Notes: generated by a model not told the origin, from the sequence alone. DNA of 64,000 nucleotides from Mangrovivirga halotolerans (GCF_026241165.1 NZ_JAPFQN010000002.1:124001-188000), one strand, 5' to 3'; counted from the stretch's first letter, positions 16,829-26,046 are shown. Numbers and translations are program-made.

Positions 16829-18610
16829 ATGGCAGAAGAATCAAAAAATCAAGACTTCAACTGGGATGACATCAGTGACCAGGGGTTTGGAGACAGCTAT
16901 TCTGAGAAAGAAAGAGCTGAAATGGAAAAACTTTACGACCAGACCTTAAACGAGGTTACTGAAAAAGAGGTTGTAGAGGGCACTGTTGTTGATTTCAACG
17001 ACAGAGATGTTGTTTTGAACATCGGCTTCAAATCTGACGGCCTGGTATCTGCTTCGGAATTCCGTGACGTGCCAGATCTGAAAGTTGGACAGAAAATTGA
17101 GGTTTTCGTCGAAGAAAAAGAAAATGCTAACGGACAGTTAGTGCTTTCAAGAAGAAAAGCGAAGATCGTTAAGGCATGGGAAAAAATCCAGTCTGCTCTT
17201 GACAATGATGAAGTGATCGAGGGTACGGTTAAACGTCGTACAAAAGGTGGTCTTATCGTGGACATCTACGGTATCGAAGCCTTCCTTCCTGGTTCACAGA
17301 TCGATGTTAAGCCAATTCGTGACTTTGACGTATTTGTTGGAAAGCAAATGGAAGTTAAAGTTGTTAAAATCAACTACGCTAACGACAACGTTGTTGTATC
17401 ACACAAAGTACTTATCGAGAAAGATATCGAAGCTCAAAAAGCTGAAATTCTTAACAACCTTGAGAAAGGTCAGGTTCTTGAAGGTGTTATCAAGAATATG
17501 ACAAACTTTGGTGTATTCATTGACCTTGGTGGTGTAGATGGATTACTTCACATTACAGATATTTCATGGGGTAGAATTAACCACCCTGAAGAAGTTCTTT
17601 CACTTGACGAAAAAGTTAACGTTGTTGTACTTGACTTTGATGATGAGAAGAAGAGAATTTCTCTAGGTATGAAGCAACTTACTCCTCATCCATGGGATTC
17701 ACTTGATGAGAAGATCGAAGTTGGTTCAAAAGTTAAAGGTAAGATCGTTAATGTTGCTGATTACGGTGCATTCCTTGAAATCCAGCCTGGAGTTGAAGGT
17801 TTGATCCACGTATCAGAAATGTCATGGTCTCAGCACCTGCGTAACCCACAAGACTTCATCAACATTGGTGACGAACTTGAAGCAGTTGTATTAACTATCG
17901 ACAGAGACGAAAGAAAGATGTCACTAGGTATTAAACAGCTTACTGAGGATCCTTGGACTAAACAAGATATCCTTACTAAATATGCTGTTGGTACTAAACA
18001 TAAAGGTGTAGTACGTAACCTGACTAACTTCGGATTGTTCATTGAGCTTGAAGAAGGTATTGATGGTCTTGTACACGTTTCTGACCTGTCTTGGACTAAG
18101 AAGATCAAGCACCCTTCTGAGTTTGTAAAAGTTGGCGATGAGCTTGAAGTAATCGTACTTGAGCTTGACGTTGAAAACAGAAGACTTGCTCTTGGACACA
18201 AGCAACTAGAAGAGAATCCATGGGATACTTTCGAAACAGTATTCTCTATTGGTTCTGTACATAAAGCTTCTATTGTTAACAAAAATGACAAAGGAGCGAT
18301 CCTTGAACTTCCTTACGGAATCGAAGGTTTTGCGAATACAAAACAATTGATTAAGGAAGACGGCAGCAAAGCTGATGTAGGCGAGTCATTAGACTTTAAG
18401 GTAATGGAATTCTCTAAAGACGATAAAAAGATCGTTCTTTCTCACAAAGCTACTCACTCTGAAGTAGCAGCTGAAGAGAAGCCAGCTCCTAAGAAAAAAT
18501 CAACTAAGAAAGCAGCTCCTAAAACACAGGAAGACAAAGCTACTTTAGGTGATCTTGATGCCCTTTCTCAGCTTAAACAACAAATGGAAAAAGGTAAAGA
18601 CGACAAGTAA
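16829..18610 (+). CDS. rpsA: 30S ribosomal protein S1
   Basis: S1 binds mRNA on the small ribosomal subunit and helps start translation, which matters in Bacteroidota because Shine-Dalgarno sites are weak. The 593-residue protein has six S1 RNA-binding repeats, at about 46-115, 131-200, 219-288, 304-375, 391-462 and 478-545; repeats 3 to 5 are the closest to one another (for example GVIKNMTNFGVFIDLGGVDG, GVVRNLTNFGLFIELEEGID). A Lys/Ala-rich tail follows (KKKSTKKAAPK). Third codon positions look more biased than in neighbouring genes, as expected for a highly expressed gene. It has its own leader and terminator. Confidence 0.97.
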   Translation: MAEESKNQDFNWDDISDQGFGDSYSEKERAEMEKLYDQTLNEVTEKEVVEGTVVDFNDRDVVLNIGFKSDGLVSASEFRDVPDLKVGQKIEVFVEEKENANGQLVLSRRKAKIVKAWEKIQSALDNDEVIEGTVKRRTKGGLIVDIYGIEAFLPGSQIDVKPIRDFDVFVGKQMEVKVVKINYANDNVVVSHKVLIEKDIEAQKAEILNNLEKGQVLEGVIKNMTNFGVFIDLGGVDGLLHITDISWGRINHPEEVLSLDEKVNVVVLDFDDEKKRISLGMKQLTPHPWDSLDEKIEVGSKVKGKIVNVADYGAFLEIQPGVEGLIHVSEMSWSQHLRNPQDFINIGDELEAVVLTIDRDERKMSLGIKQLTEDPWTKQDILTKYAVGTKHKGVVRNLTNFGLFIELEEGIDGLVHVSDLSWTKKIKHPSEFVKVGDELEVIVLELDVENRRLALGHKQLEENPWDTFETVFSIGSVHKASIVNKNDKGAILELPYGIEGFANTKQLIKEDGSKADVGESLDFKVMEFSKDDKKIVLSHKATHSEVAAEEKPAPKKKSTKKAAPKTQEDKATLGDLDALSQLKQQMEKGKDDK

Positions 18611-18631
18611 TTGTCTCCTTTTCAATAAGAT

Positions 18632-18662
18632 AAAAATCCGCCTTAACCGGCGGATTTTTTTT
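18632..18662 (+). terminator. rpsA terminator
   Basis: AAATCCGCC pairs with GGCGGATTT around TTAACC, followed by a run of T. It begins about 20 bases after the rpsA stop. Confidence 0.85.
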
Positions 18663-18685
18663 ATCTAATAAAATTGACTTTTCAT

Positions 18686-18717
18686 GTTGTGCAAAACATT
18701 TGTTTTAACTAGTTTTG
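18686..18717 (+). promoter_or_regulatory. promoter of tRNA-Cys
   Basis: TAGTTTTG (18710-18717) matches the Bacteroidota -7 consensus, and GTTG (18686-18689) lies 20 bases upstream as a -33 element. The predicted start near 18724 is about 14 bases before the mature tRNA. Confidence 0.5.
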
Positions 18718-18737
18718 CATCACCTTAAAACAAACAA

Positions 18738-18808
18738 GGTTCCGTGGCCGAGCGGCTAGGCAGAGGTCTGCAAAACCTTTTACAGCGGTTCGAATCCGCT
18801 CGGAACCT
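18738..18808 (+). tRNA. tRNA-Cys (GCA)
   Basis: The acceptor strands GGTTCCG (18738-18744) and CGGAACC (18801-18807) pair perfectly, with T as discriminator base. The T arm is GCGG-TTCGAAT-CCGC. The anticodon loop CTGCAAA carries the anticodon GCA, closed by a stem with one G-U pair. CCA is not encoded at the 3' end and must be added after transcription. It has its own promoter and terminator. Confidence 0.95.
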
Positions 18809-18812
18809 CACC

Positions 18813-18845
18813 AAAACCGACTATTGATTAGTCGGTTTTTTTTTA
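18813..18845 (+). terminator. terminator of tRNA-Cys
   Basis: AAAACCGACTA pairs with TAGTCGGTTTT around TTGAT and is followed by a long T run. It begins five bases after the tRNA end. Confidence 0.85.
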
Positions 18846-18945
18846 TTTTAAAATATTGATGCTTATATTATAATAAATATTGTTTATAGAGCATAAAATT
18901 GAATTTATCAAATTTTAAAAGCTATTGATTAGAATTTTAATAGTT

Positions 18946-18961
18946 TGGCATGATTTCAGCA
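18946..18961 (+). promoter_or_regulatory. sigma-54-like -24/-12 element upstream of small exported protein
   Basis: TGGCATGATTTCAGCA places GG (18947-18948) and GC (18959-18960) at the exact spacing of the sigma-54 consensus TGGCACG-N4-TTGCA; it differs at three of the conserved bases. The predicted start near 18972 leaves a leader of about 115 bases before the gene at 19088. A sigma-54 activator is encoded elsewhere in the window (62004-63392), but no copy of its suspected binding palindrome lies nearby. Confidence 0.4.
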
Positions 18962-19087
18962 CCATAAGCAATAATAAACAAGAGCAAACAAGGTAGTATT
19001 AGTAGATCATTTTAATTTTATAAGGCAAAATCCGAAACTAAAATTACGGATTTCGTTAATTTTTATAGGTGTCTCATATTTTGGGTA

Positions 19088-19564
19088 ATGAATAAAATAT
19101 TTTTCATTTTTTTGATCCTTTTTACTTTTGGCATAAGTCAACAGCTAAAGGCTCAATACCCTAAAACTTCCAGGCTCCCTGTCTATACCGCAATTGATAG
19201 TGCTACCTATCATGCAGGAATGTTAATTACTTTTGGCAAAGCTTCTGCAAGTCATTACAGATATTGTTTCATCCCAAAACCCGAAAGGATTTCAAAACCG
19301 GAAGTATATATTCGAAGAGGGATCGAAGATCTGGCACTTCCTATCCGCCGTCTTTACAAGGATGAAGAAGATAATAACGTATATGTAGTAATTCGATACT
19401 TTCTTGATATTGATGGAGGCTCAAGTACCAAAGTACGAGATCTGGTTATTCATTTGGACCGGGCTTTAGAAGCGGGAGAAGTAAAGAGCCAAAATGAGAA
19501 TTTCAATCCATCTGATACTGGTGATATGAAACCAAGATTTAACAGGGAGTCCGATTCTCAATAA
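19088..19564 (+). CDS. small exported protein of unknown function
   Basis: I do not recognise this 158-residue protein. It starts with a clear Sec signal peptide (MNKIFFIFLILFTFGISQQL, with likely cleavage after KAQ near residue 23). The mature part has alternating hydrophobic and polar stretches (LPVYTAIDSATYHAGMLITF, NVYVVIRYFLDIDG) that suggest a beta-rich periplasmic or surface domain, then a polar, disordered tail from about residue 135. There are no Cys-based motifs beyond a single Cys. It stands alone between tRNA-Cys and the large repeat protein, behind a sigma-54-like promoter element. Confidence 0.75.
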   Translation: MNKIFFIFLILFTFGISQQLKAQYPKTSRLPVYTAIDSATYHAGMLITFGKASASHYRYCFIPKPERISKPEVYIRRGIEDLALPIRRLYKDEEDNNVYVVIRYFLDIDGGSSTKVRDLVIHLDRALEAGEVKSQNENFNPSDTGDMKPRFNRESDSQ

Positions 19565-19614
19565 GGTTTTCAAATTCAAAAATCTCCTATCATTCTTAAG
19601 GTGAAAAGAATTTT

Positions 19615-19645
19615 TGGTTATTCACCTAACCATTCTTTTTCTTTT
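19615..19645 (+). terminator. weak terminator-like hairpin
   Basis: TGGTTA (19615-19620) pairs with TAACCA (19627-19632) around TTCACC, and a T-rich stretch (TTCTTTTTCTTTT) follows. It lies about 50 bases after the stop of the small exported protein. The stem is short, so efficiency is uncertain. Confidence 0.35.
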
Positions 19646-19810
19646 CAATAATAATTAAACTTTAAACATCTTGAATAGTCAGTAACCCTTTGATTCATTT
19701 ACTGATATACAAGCTATTTTTAATAGAGTTTCAATCGTTACAAATCTATTAATAGTGTTGTTTAGTATTATTTTTATTATATTAAATATACAAATAACAC
19801 CATTTTAAAA

Positions 19811-22800
19811 ATGTCACCACTACCACACTACCAAAAAGTGCTCTTTAGCATATTGTTGCTTCTATTGCCATTAATTATCACCGGGCAAAATCAAATTCCG
19901 GTTGAAGAAAACCAAATCAACACAAATTACGAACCTAAAATTTTCTATCAGCCGATAGACCATGGGAATAATACCCCTTTGATAGATGAAGCTTTACCAT
20001 CTACTGTCATGAAGCAATTATATTCAAATGATTCAGACATCAAGCTTTCTACAGAATCAATTGATTCAAATAGTGCATCTAACAAACCTGAAGCAGACAT
20101 AAATTATTCATCTTCACTTCTCAAAGTCGGTATAAAAAAAGATATTAATAATTTTCAGGTCTTTTCCATTACAGTGTGTGGCGAAGCTCCTGTAGGCACA
20201 CCTGATTATTATCAGACTGCCACAGACAGACAATTGATCATTGATGCCCCCGGATTTTTACAAAATGATATCGACTTACAAGGAGAAGCGATAGTAGCCA
20301 CAGCAATTCTGGATCCGCCTGATAATGGAATACTTTCAGCCTTTGCAGATGGTAATTTCGTTTACATCCCAAATCCTGGGTTCATTGGAGATGATGGTTT
20401 TGCGTACAGAATGAGAGATGCTTCAAACAATTATTCAGACTCTGTATTTGTGACTATTACTGTTTCAGAACCTTCTAACAGAACACCAATTGGACAAGAT
20501 GACATATTTGGTGTTACAGCTAATACTACTTTAGTTATAGATGCTCCCGGTTTTTTACAAAATGACATTGATCAGGATGGGGAAATGATTACAGCCACTG
20601 CAATTTTAGATCCTCCAGACAATGGTCAATTATCGGCCTTTGCAGACGGAAAATTTACTTATATACCTGATCAGGGTTTTACTGGTGTAGATACATTCGC
20701 TTACCGAATGAGAGATGCATCAAACAATTATTCTGATTCAGTAAAAGTAACTATAAATGTCCTCGAAGGAAACAGACCTCCAGAAGGAATTGATGATAAA
20801 TTTGTTGTAGTTAAGAACGGAACCTTATCAATACCAACTTCCGGATTTTTAATCAACGATTTTGATCCTGATGAAGATGAAATTACAGCAACAGCAATAT
20901 TGGATCCTCCGGATCATGGAATACTCTCCGCTTTTGCTGCGGGGCAATTCACTTATATTCCCGATCCTGACTACACAGGTCCTGATAAATTTGTCTATCG
21001 AATGAGAGATGCTTTATTTAATATATCTGATTCAGTAACTGTCGAAATAACAGTAATTGAAAATGGTACAATGCCTGTGGGTGTTAATGATCATTTTAAA
21101 ATAAGTAATGACCGGGATTTAATAGTTGATGCTCCAGGATTTTTAATTAATGATATTGACACAAACGGCGAAGTAATAACCGCTACAGCTATATTAGACC
21201 CACCAGATCATGGAATACTCTCTGCATTTGCTGACGGACAATTCATCTATATTCCCGATCCTGAGTACACAGGTCCTGATAAATTTGCTTACCGAATGAG
21301 AGATGCCTCATCTAACTTTTCTGATTCAGTATTTGTTACTATCGATGTAGCCCCGTCTGCAAACAGAGATCCGGTAGGATATGATGATTACTATACAGCT
21401 TTAACAAATATGAGTCTGGTAGTGAATTCTCCAGGATTTTTAATTAATGATATAGATCAGGATTCTGAAGCGATTACAGCTACAGCTATATTAGACCCAC
21501 CGGATAATGGAACATTATCAGCCTTTGCAGATGGTCATTTTAACTACACTCCTGATTCGGATTTTGAAGGGATGGATTCATTTGCATATAGAATGAAAGA
21601 TGCCTCGAATAATAATTCTGACTCAGTGAGAGTATATATTATGGTAGTTAAGGGAAACCGGAATCCAATAGGTTTAGATGATCATTACACTGCAATCAAG
21701 AACACAACACTAACAATTCCAACAAGTGGATTTCTTGCAAATGATTATGACGCTGATGGTGACGCGATAACAGCCACGGCAATATTATCCTCTCCAGAAA
21801 ACGGAAACATATCTGCCTTTGCCGATGGCAAGTTCGTTTACATCCCTAATGAAGGATTTGTCGGGTCAGATAAATTTGTTTACCGAATGAAAGATGCGAC
21901 AAACAATTTATCAGATTCAGTAGAGGTTTTTATTGAAGTAATTGAAGAAAATAAACCACCGATCGCAGTTTTTGAAAATCAAACCTTTGAATGTGAAGGA
22001 CCAGAAGGCACAGAGGTTATCCTTGATGGAAGTGGATCATCTGATCCGGAAGAAGGAATTTTACTATATAGCTGGTACAGCGAGGGCGAATTGATCGCCG
22101 GACCATCGACAGCCCCTACCACAACAGTAATTCTTCAAGTTGGAAGTTTTGACTATCTATTGAAAGTGGTTGATGAATGTGGTAAAGAAGATAATAAAAC
22201 AGCTACGATAACTGTTGATGATAGTTTACCTCCGGAAGTCTCAGCAGCACTAACACCAAGCGGTAATAATGAATATATTGTTTCATGTTTAGCAAATGAT
22301 GTCTGTTCAGACAATCTAACAACTACATCAGTAATAAAAATACCGGATCTAATAAATCCAGCTATTCAATACAAAATCAATTCTTCCTATTCCATTGAAA
22401 TTGATCAAAGCAAGAACACGGTTGAGATAAAGGCTCCAAATCCACAGTTATTTTGGATAAATATCAGTAATAATATGGGAGTCGAAGTAAATGACGGACA
22501 AATACTGGAATTGAAATATGAAAAGAATAAATTCAAATATAAATTTGATGACTTTGGTAATTTAGTCTCTGTAAAAGGCGATGTAATCACCCTATTATGT
22601 AAAGCTATCGATGAAGAAAATAATATAAGTACATCTGAAGCTATATTACCTATGACCTCAGAAAGTAGTTTAAGTTTACATAGCCTCCAGGTGAATAATT
22701 CTTCAGGAAGTTTAACGATTAATGAGCCAACAAATTATCCTAATCCATTTAGCGACATTACTACTATCCGATATTTTGTTGAAAATAATGCCAAAGTTAC

Positions 22801-22978
22801 AATTTCAATATTTGATCAAACCGGGAGAAAATTAGAAGTGTTAGTTGATAAAAATCAAACACCAGGAATTTATGAGATAGATTGGAATGGCCAAGAATAT
22901 CAGAATGGTATTTATTTATATCAAATCCAACAAAATAATTATCTATACCATGGTAAATTGATGATACAGCATGATTAA
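19811..22978 (+). CDS. secreted repeat protein with six cadherin-like repeats, PKD-like domain and type IX secretion C-terminal domain
   Basis: This 1055-residue protein is predicted to be exported by Sec and then secreted or anchored at the surface by the type IX system. After the signal peptide (hydrophobic residues about 10-26, ending ITGQ) come six repeats of about 98 residues between about 128 and 715. Each has the core TATAILDPPDNG, SAFADG, YIPD, FAYRMRDA and SDSV, a pattern like the tandem Ig/cadherin-like 'Asp-rich boundary' domains. A PKD-like domain follows (about 716-800: DGSGSSDPEEG and FDYLLKVVDECGKED). The C-terminal 80 residues (NYPNPF, VTISIFDQTGRK, GIYLYQI) match the type A sorting domain. 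It is likely an adhesin or structural surface protein; there is no enzymatic domain. Confidence 0.88.
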   Translation: MSPLPHYQKVLFSILLLLLPLIITGQNQIPVEENQINTNYEPKIFYQPIDHGNNTPLIDEALPSTVMKQLYSNDSDIKLSTESIDSNSASNKPEADINYSSSLLKVGIKKDINNFQVFSITVCGEAPVGTPDYYQTATDRQLIIDAPGFLQNDIDLQGEAIVATAILDPPDNGILSAFADGNFVYIPNPGFIGDDGFAYRMRDASNNYSDSVFVTITVSEPSNRTPIGQDDIFGVTANTTLVIDAPGFLQNDIDQDGEMITATAILDPPDNGQLSAFADGKFTYIPDQGFTGVDTFAYRMRDASNNYSDSVKVTINVLEGNRPPEGIDDKFVVVKNGTLSIPTSGFLINDFDPDEDEITATAILDPPDHGILSAFAAGQFTYIPDPDYTGPDKFVYRMRDALFNISDSVTVEITVIENGTMPVGVNDHFKISNDRDLIVDAPGFLINDIDTNGEVITATAILDPPDHGILSAFADGQFIYIPDPEYTGPDKFAYRMRDASSNFSDSVFVTIDVAPSANRDPVGYDDYYTALTNMSLVVNSPGFLINDIDQDSEAITATAILDPPDNGTLSAFADGHFNYTPDSDFEGMDSFAYRMKDASNNNSDSVRVYIMVVKGNRNPIGLDDHYTAIKNTTLTIPTSGFLANDYDADGDAITATAILSSPENGNISAFADGKFVYIPNEGFVGSDKFVYRMKDATNNLSDSVEVFIEVIEENKPPIAVFENQTFECEGPEGTEVILDGSGSSDPEEGILLYSWYSEGELIAGPSTAPTTTVILQVGSFDYLLKVVDECGKEDNKTATITVDDSLPPEVSAALTPSGNNEYIVSCLANDVCSDNLTTTSVIKIPDLINPAIQYKINSSYSIEIDQSKNTVEIKAPNPQLFWINISNNMGVEVNDGQILELKYEKNKFKYKFDDFGNLVSVKGDVITLLCKAIDEENNISTSEAILPMTSESSLSLHSLQVNNSSGSLTINEPTNYPNPFSDITTIRYFVENNAKVTISIFDQTGRKLEVLVDKNQTPGIYEIDWNGQEYQNGIYLYQIQQNNYLYHGKLMIQHD
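20192..21957 (+). repeat. six in-frame tandem repeats of about 294-297 bases
   Basis: Repeat units begin near 20194, 20483, 20777, 21071, 21368 and 21662, each encoding about 98 residues. Protein identity is highest in the core around ATAILDPPD. The copies differ mostly at synonymous or surface positions, which points to old duplications kept under selection, or to slow homogenisation, rather than to a very recent expansion. Confidence 0.9.
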
Positions 22979-22980
22979 AT

Positions 22981-23005
22981 AAAAGGGACCCCGGTCCCTT
23001 TTAAT
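22981..23005. terminator. bidirectional terminator between convergent genes
   Basis: AAAAGGGACC pairs with GGTCCCTTTT around CC, giving A and T runs on either side, so it can work from both strands. It separates the repeat protein gene from the convergent oxidoreductase gene. Confidence 0.75.
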
Positions 23006-23029
23006 TTCTATCTATTTATTTACAATAAA

Positions 23030-24052
23030 CTAATTTAGAGTAATAACTACTTTACCAGTAGTTTTCCCCGACTGGAATAATTCCAGGGCATCTACCAACT
23101 CTTCAAATTTAAACGTGTGCCCGATAAAAGGTGGTTCCAAATTCATAGCTTCGATCTTTTTGAGCATTGCCATGAGTTCATCAACCTGCTCATATAACCA
23201 GATCAGGTTAAATCCCATAAGCGATTTATTTTCCTCGATCATTTTTTGCGGATCTATCTTCGGTCTCGTGAGATATTTCCATATCAAATAAAGGTAATTT
23301 GGTGACTTTCCTGGATGTGCATACCTGGCTGATCCATAAATAACATGACGCCCCTGTTTAGCTAATTGATTATATCCTTGCTTAAAGATTTTACCCCCAA
23401 TACACTCAAGTATGATATTTAAAGGGCGTCCGTCTAATGCCTCATTAAGCCTTTGACCAAACTTTTTATCTCTTACGATATATTTATCATATCCTTCCTT
23501 TTGCAGAAGGTCAATTTTAGACTCACTACCAACTGTTCCAATTGTATAAAGTCCAAACTTTTTGGCTATTCTGTTTGCCATCAGCCCTACCCCTCCGGCA
23601 GCCGAATGAATTAGAACATTCTGACCTGTTTTTGCATTGCCCAGCTCTACCAATGCATAATAGGCAGTTAATGCCTGGACAATAAATCCGGCGCCTTCTT
23701 CAAATGACCAGTTATCTGGTAGTTTTAACACATATCTCTGATCAATATTTATCAAAGAAGTGTACGCCCCAAACCTGGAGGATCCCATGACACGGTCTCC
23801 TGTTTTATAATCAATAACTTTACTCCCCACCTCAACTATCTCACCACAGAATTCAAGTCCGGGAATAAATTCACCCTCAGGCGTTGCACTGTAAAGCCCG
23901 AATATGGCAAAAATATCTGCAAAATTTAGGCCGATAGCCCTGTTTTTAATTCTGACTTCATTTTCGCTCAAAGGGCCAATTTCTTCATCTATAATTTTTA
24001 ACCTCTTCATATTCCCGGCCTTAGGAGTTACTTTCCAAGATGTCTTTTTCAT
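23030..24052 (-). CDS. zinc-independent medium-chain dehydrogenase/quinone reductase family protein
   Basis: This 340-residue protein is a NAD(P)H-dependent oxidoreductase of the medium-chain superfamily, close to the quinone oxidoreductase and VAT-1-like branch. It has a GroES-like N-terminal half (GLNFADIFAIFGLY, PGLEFCGEIVEVG) and a Rossmann half with AAGGVG at 151-156. The catalytic zinc ligands of true alcohol dehydrogenases are absent. The residues GSARYAHPGKSPNYLYLIWKY (given here in part as GSARYAHPGK) fit the VAT-1-like insertion. The substrate is unknown; small enones or quinones are typical. It is a single gene divergent from the phosphoribosyltransferase gene. Confidence 0.85.
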   Translation of the reverse strand: MKKTSWKVTPKAGNMKRLKIIDEEIGPLSENEVRIKNRAIGLNFADIFAIFGLYSATPEGEFIPGLEFCGEIVEVGSKVIDYKTGDRVMGSSRFGAYTSLINIDQRYVLKLPDNWSFEEGAGFIVQALTAYYALVELGNAKTGQNVLIHSAAGGVGLMANRIAKKFGLYTIGTVGSESKIDLLQKEGYDKYIVRDKKFGQRLNEALDGRPLNIILECIGGKIFKQGYNQLAKQGRHVIYGSARYAHPGKSPNYLYLIWKYLTRPKIDPQKMIEENKSLMGFNLIWLYEQVDELMAMLKKIEAMNLEPPFIGHTFKFEELVDALELFQSGKTTGKVVITLN

Positions 24053-24131
24053 AACTTTTTCAATATATAATTATATTTTTTCTTGACTAAGTATAAATAA
24101 ATTGTTATTATCATTAACTAAATGAAAAATA

Positions 24132-24773
24132 ATGTTCGAGGATAGAATTGATGCCGCTTTAGCTTTATACCCATCCTTGCATGACAGAGTAACAAAAGAT
24201 ACTCTGGTGGTAGGAATTCCCAATGGAGGAATGGTAATAGCTCATGTATTAAGCAAAGCGCTTCATACCCCCCTTGGCTTTGTGCTTGTAAAGCGGATAC
24301 CACACCCCGTAAATAAGAAGTATGCAGTTGGTGCAGTAAATCAATCCTCAGTTAAGCTTTTTGCCCATCACGGTATAAGTAAAAAATACCTTGACACTCA
24401 ATGTAAGATAATTGAAAGAGATTTAGCAAATTCAGCGGAATATTATTCGCTGTCCATAGGAACTCAATCATTTAGTAATAAAGATGTAATCATTGTCGAT
24501 GATGGCATTGCTTCAGGTGCAACAGCACTGTCAGCTATTGAATATGTGAAAAAGTATGATCCTAAGAGTATAACTGTAGCGGTACCTGTCGGCTCACCTA
24601 TAGGATTGAATAAAATTGAGGATAAAGTAGACAATCTAATTTCATTATTACAACCTCCAGAATTCAGATTTGTATCGACATATTATGAAAATTTCAAGAC
24701 ATGTAGCTTATCTGTTATCGATAATTTGATTCGTCATTCAAAAAACATCGATCATCAGAAAACAATTTTCTAA
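24132..24773 (+). CDS. phosphoribosyltransferase domain protein
   Basis: This 213-residue cytoplasmic protein has a type I phosphoribosyltransferase fold. The PRPP-binding signature is VDDGIASGATA at 122-132, and the N-terminal pattern VVGIPNGGMVIAHVLSKAL contains the PPi loop. The family is the one with bacterial stand-alone proteins of unclear substrate, which are often found near dienelactone hydrolase or stress genes. The gene has no such neighbour here. It follows a short divergent spacer with no recognisable promoter and precedes the rpoD leader. Confidence 0.8.
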   Translation: MFEDRIDAALALYPSLHDRVTKDTLVVGIPNGGMVIAHVLSKALHTPLGFVLVKRIPHPVNKKYAVGAVNQSSVKLFAHHGISKKYLDTQCKIIERDLANSAEYYSLSIGTQSFSNKDVIIVDDGIASGATALSAIEYVKKYDPKSITVAVPVGSPIGLNKIEDKVDNLISLLQPPEFRFVSTYYENFKTCSLSVIDNLIRHSKNIDHQKTIF

Positions 24774-25115
24774 AAATAAAGTTTGAATTTTGGTTTTATG
24801 AAAAATAAGATTAGTTTTGCGGTTAATTTCGACTTTTGACCCCCGGGTTAGCAGCCGAAGTATCCGCAAAAGGATGAAATTTGAAACATTATCACATGGT
24901 TATACGTTTAAAATACTTGCGACTTTACATTAAATTTAACCACCTACGTTTACAAATTCATCACGTTAGCTCCTTCATTTGATCAGCATTGCTGATAATT
25001 TATTGATGTAAGAATAAAAAAAATAGTATTGCAAATTATTGCAACATATATATACCATTGACGTTTGAGTTAAAGGTTTTAAAATAAAAACTACTGATTT
25101 TCAAGCTTATATAAT
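24774..25115. other. long leader/intergenic region upstream of rpoD
   Basis: This 342-base gap holds a strong promoter at 24789-24819. If that promoter serves rpoD, the leader is about 290 bases long. A hairpin ATCAGC-ATT-GCTGAT (24982-24996) and TTGCAA repeated twice with a 4-base gap (near 25030-25045) are the only structures I see. No open frame of note is present. The region could also encode a small RNA. Confidence 0.5.
24789..24819 (+). promoter_or_regulatory. Bacteroidota-type promoter upstream of rpoD
   Basis: TTTG (24789-24792) and TAGTTTTG (24812-24819) are separated by exactly 19 bases, a full consensus match. The predicted start is near 24826, about 290 bases before the rpoD start codon. 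Confidence 0.55.
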
Positions 25116-25985
25116 ATGAGACAACTTAAAATTACGCAAACGATTACCAACAGGGATAGTAAAACCCTTGAGAAGTACTTCTTCGAAATTTCAAAAGAAG
25201 AAATGCTTACACCAGAAGAGGAAGTAATGCTAGCCCAGCGAATAAAACAAGGTGATCAAGTAGCGTTAGCTAAATTAATTAAGGCTAATTTAAGATTCGT
25301 TGTTTCGGTTGCCAAGCAATATCAGCACACTAAAATTCCTTTGAATGATTTGATTAATGAGGGTAATGTAGGGCTAATTAAAGCAGCCAAAAAATTTGAT
25401 GAAACCCGGGGATTCAAATTCATTTCGTATGCAGTGTGGTGGATCAGGCAATCGATTATCCAGGCTTTGGCAGAGCAGTCTCGAATGATCAGGCTTCCAG
25501 CAAACAAAATCGGTACACTCTCTAAAATTGATCAGGCTGCAGCTGAATTACAACAGAAATTTGACCGTGAACCTACTCCTCAAGAGTTGGCTAACGTTCT
25601 TGAAATGGATGTTGATCAGGTGCAGGACACTTTGAAGTCATTAACTAAATCGGTATCTATGGATAAGCCGTTTGAAGAAGGAGAAAGCAGTTCTCTTCTT
25701 GACGTGCTTGAAAATGAAGATGCCAACCAGGTTGATAATGATCTTATCCACCAGGATTCATTGAAATCAGAGGTTGAAAGAGTCTTGTCAATATTATCTG
25801 AAAAAGAAAGAGAAGTTATCCGTCAGTTTTTCGGTATCGGAAGACAACAAAGTTTGACTTTGGAAGACATCGGTGAAAACCTTGGTCTTTCACGTGAACG
25901 TGTAAGACAGATTAAGGAAAAAGCCATTCGAAAACTGTCTAAAAGCCCTGCAGCGAGAAATCTTATCGCTTATCTGGGAAGATAA
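25116..25985 (+). CDS. rpoD: primary RNA polymerase sigma factor (short Bacteroidota type)
   Basis: This is the housekeeping sigma factor that directs RNA polymerase to TAnnTTTG promoters. The 289 residues are the usual length in Bacteroidota, where region 1.1 and the non-conserved insertion are missing. Region 1.2 is at about 15-50, region 2 contains [19 protein letters not shown] and [15 protein letters not shown], and region 3 begins [11 protein letters not shown]. Region 4 has the helix-turn-helix [20 protein letters not shown] near the end. The gene is monocistronic, with a strong upstream promoter and a good terminator. Confidence 0.97.
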   Translation: MRQLKITQTITNRDSKTLEKYFFEISKEEMLTPEEEVMLAQRIKQGDQVALAKLIKANLRFVVSVAKQYQHTKIPLNDLINEGNVGLIKAAKKFDETRGFKFISYAVWWIRQSIIQALAEQSRMIRLPANKIGTLSKIDQAAAELQQKFDREPTPQELANVLEMDVDQVQDTLKSLTKSVSMDKPFEEGESSSLLDVLENEDANQVDNDLIHQDSLKSEVERVLSILSEKEREVIRQFFGIGRQQSLTLEDIGENLGLSRERVRQIKEKAIRKLSKSPAARNLIAYLGR

Positions 25986-26010
25986 TTACTTATTGGAAAT
26001 ATATATTAAA

Positions 26011-26036
26011 AGCCGGCACAAGCCGGCTTTTTTATT
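26011..26036 (+). terminator. rpoD terminator
   Basis: AGCCGGC (26011-26017) pairs with GCCGGCT (26022-26028) around ACAA, followed by TTTTTT and then T-rich sequence. It lies 25 bases after the rpoD stop and before the convergent PhzF gene. Confidence 0.85.
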
Positions 26037-26046
26037 TTTAAATTAT

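Noticed and set aside
17830-18291. 153-codon reverse frame within rpsA
   Set aside because: Antisense shadow produced by the biased codon use of rpsA; Ser-rich, low-complexity product without any known pattern.
20192-21957. Regular tandem repeat considered as CRISPR or mobile repeat
   Set aside because: Units are about 294 bases long, in frame and encode a conserved protein repeat; there are no spacers.
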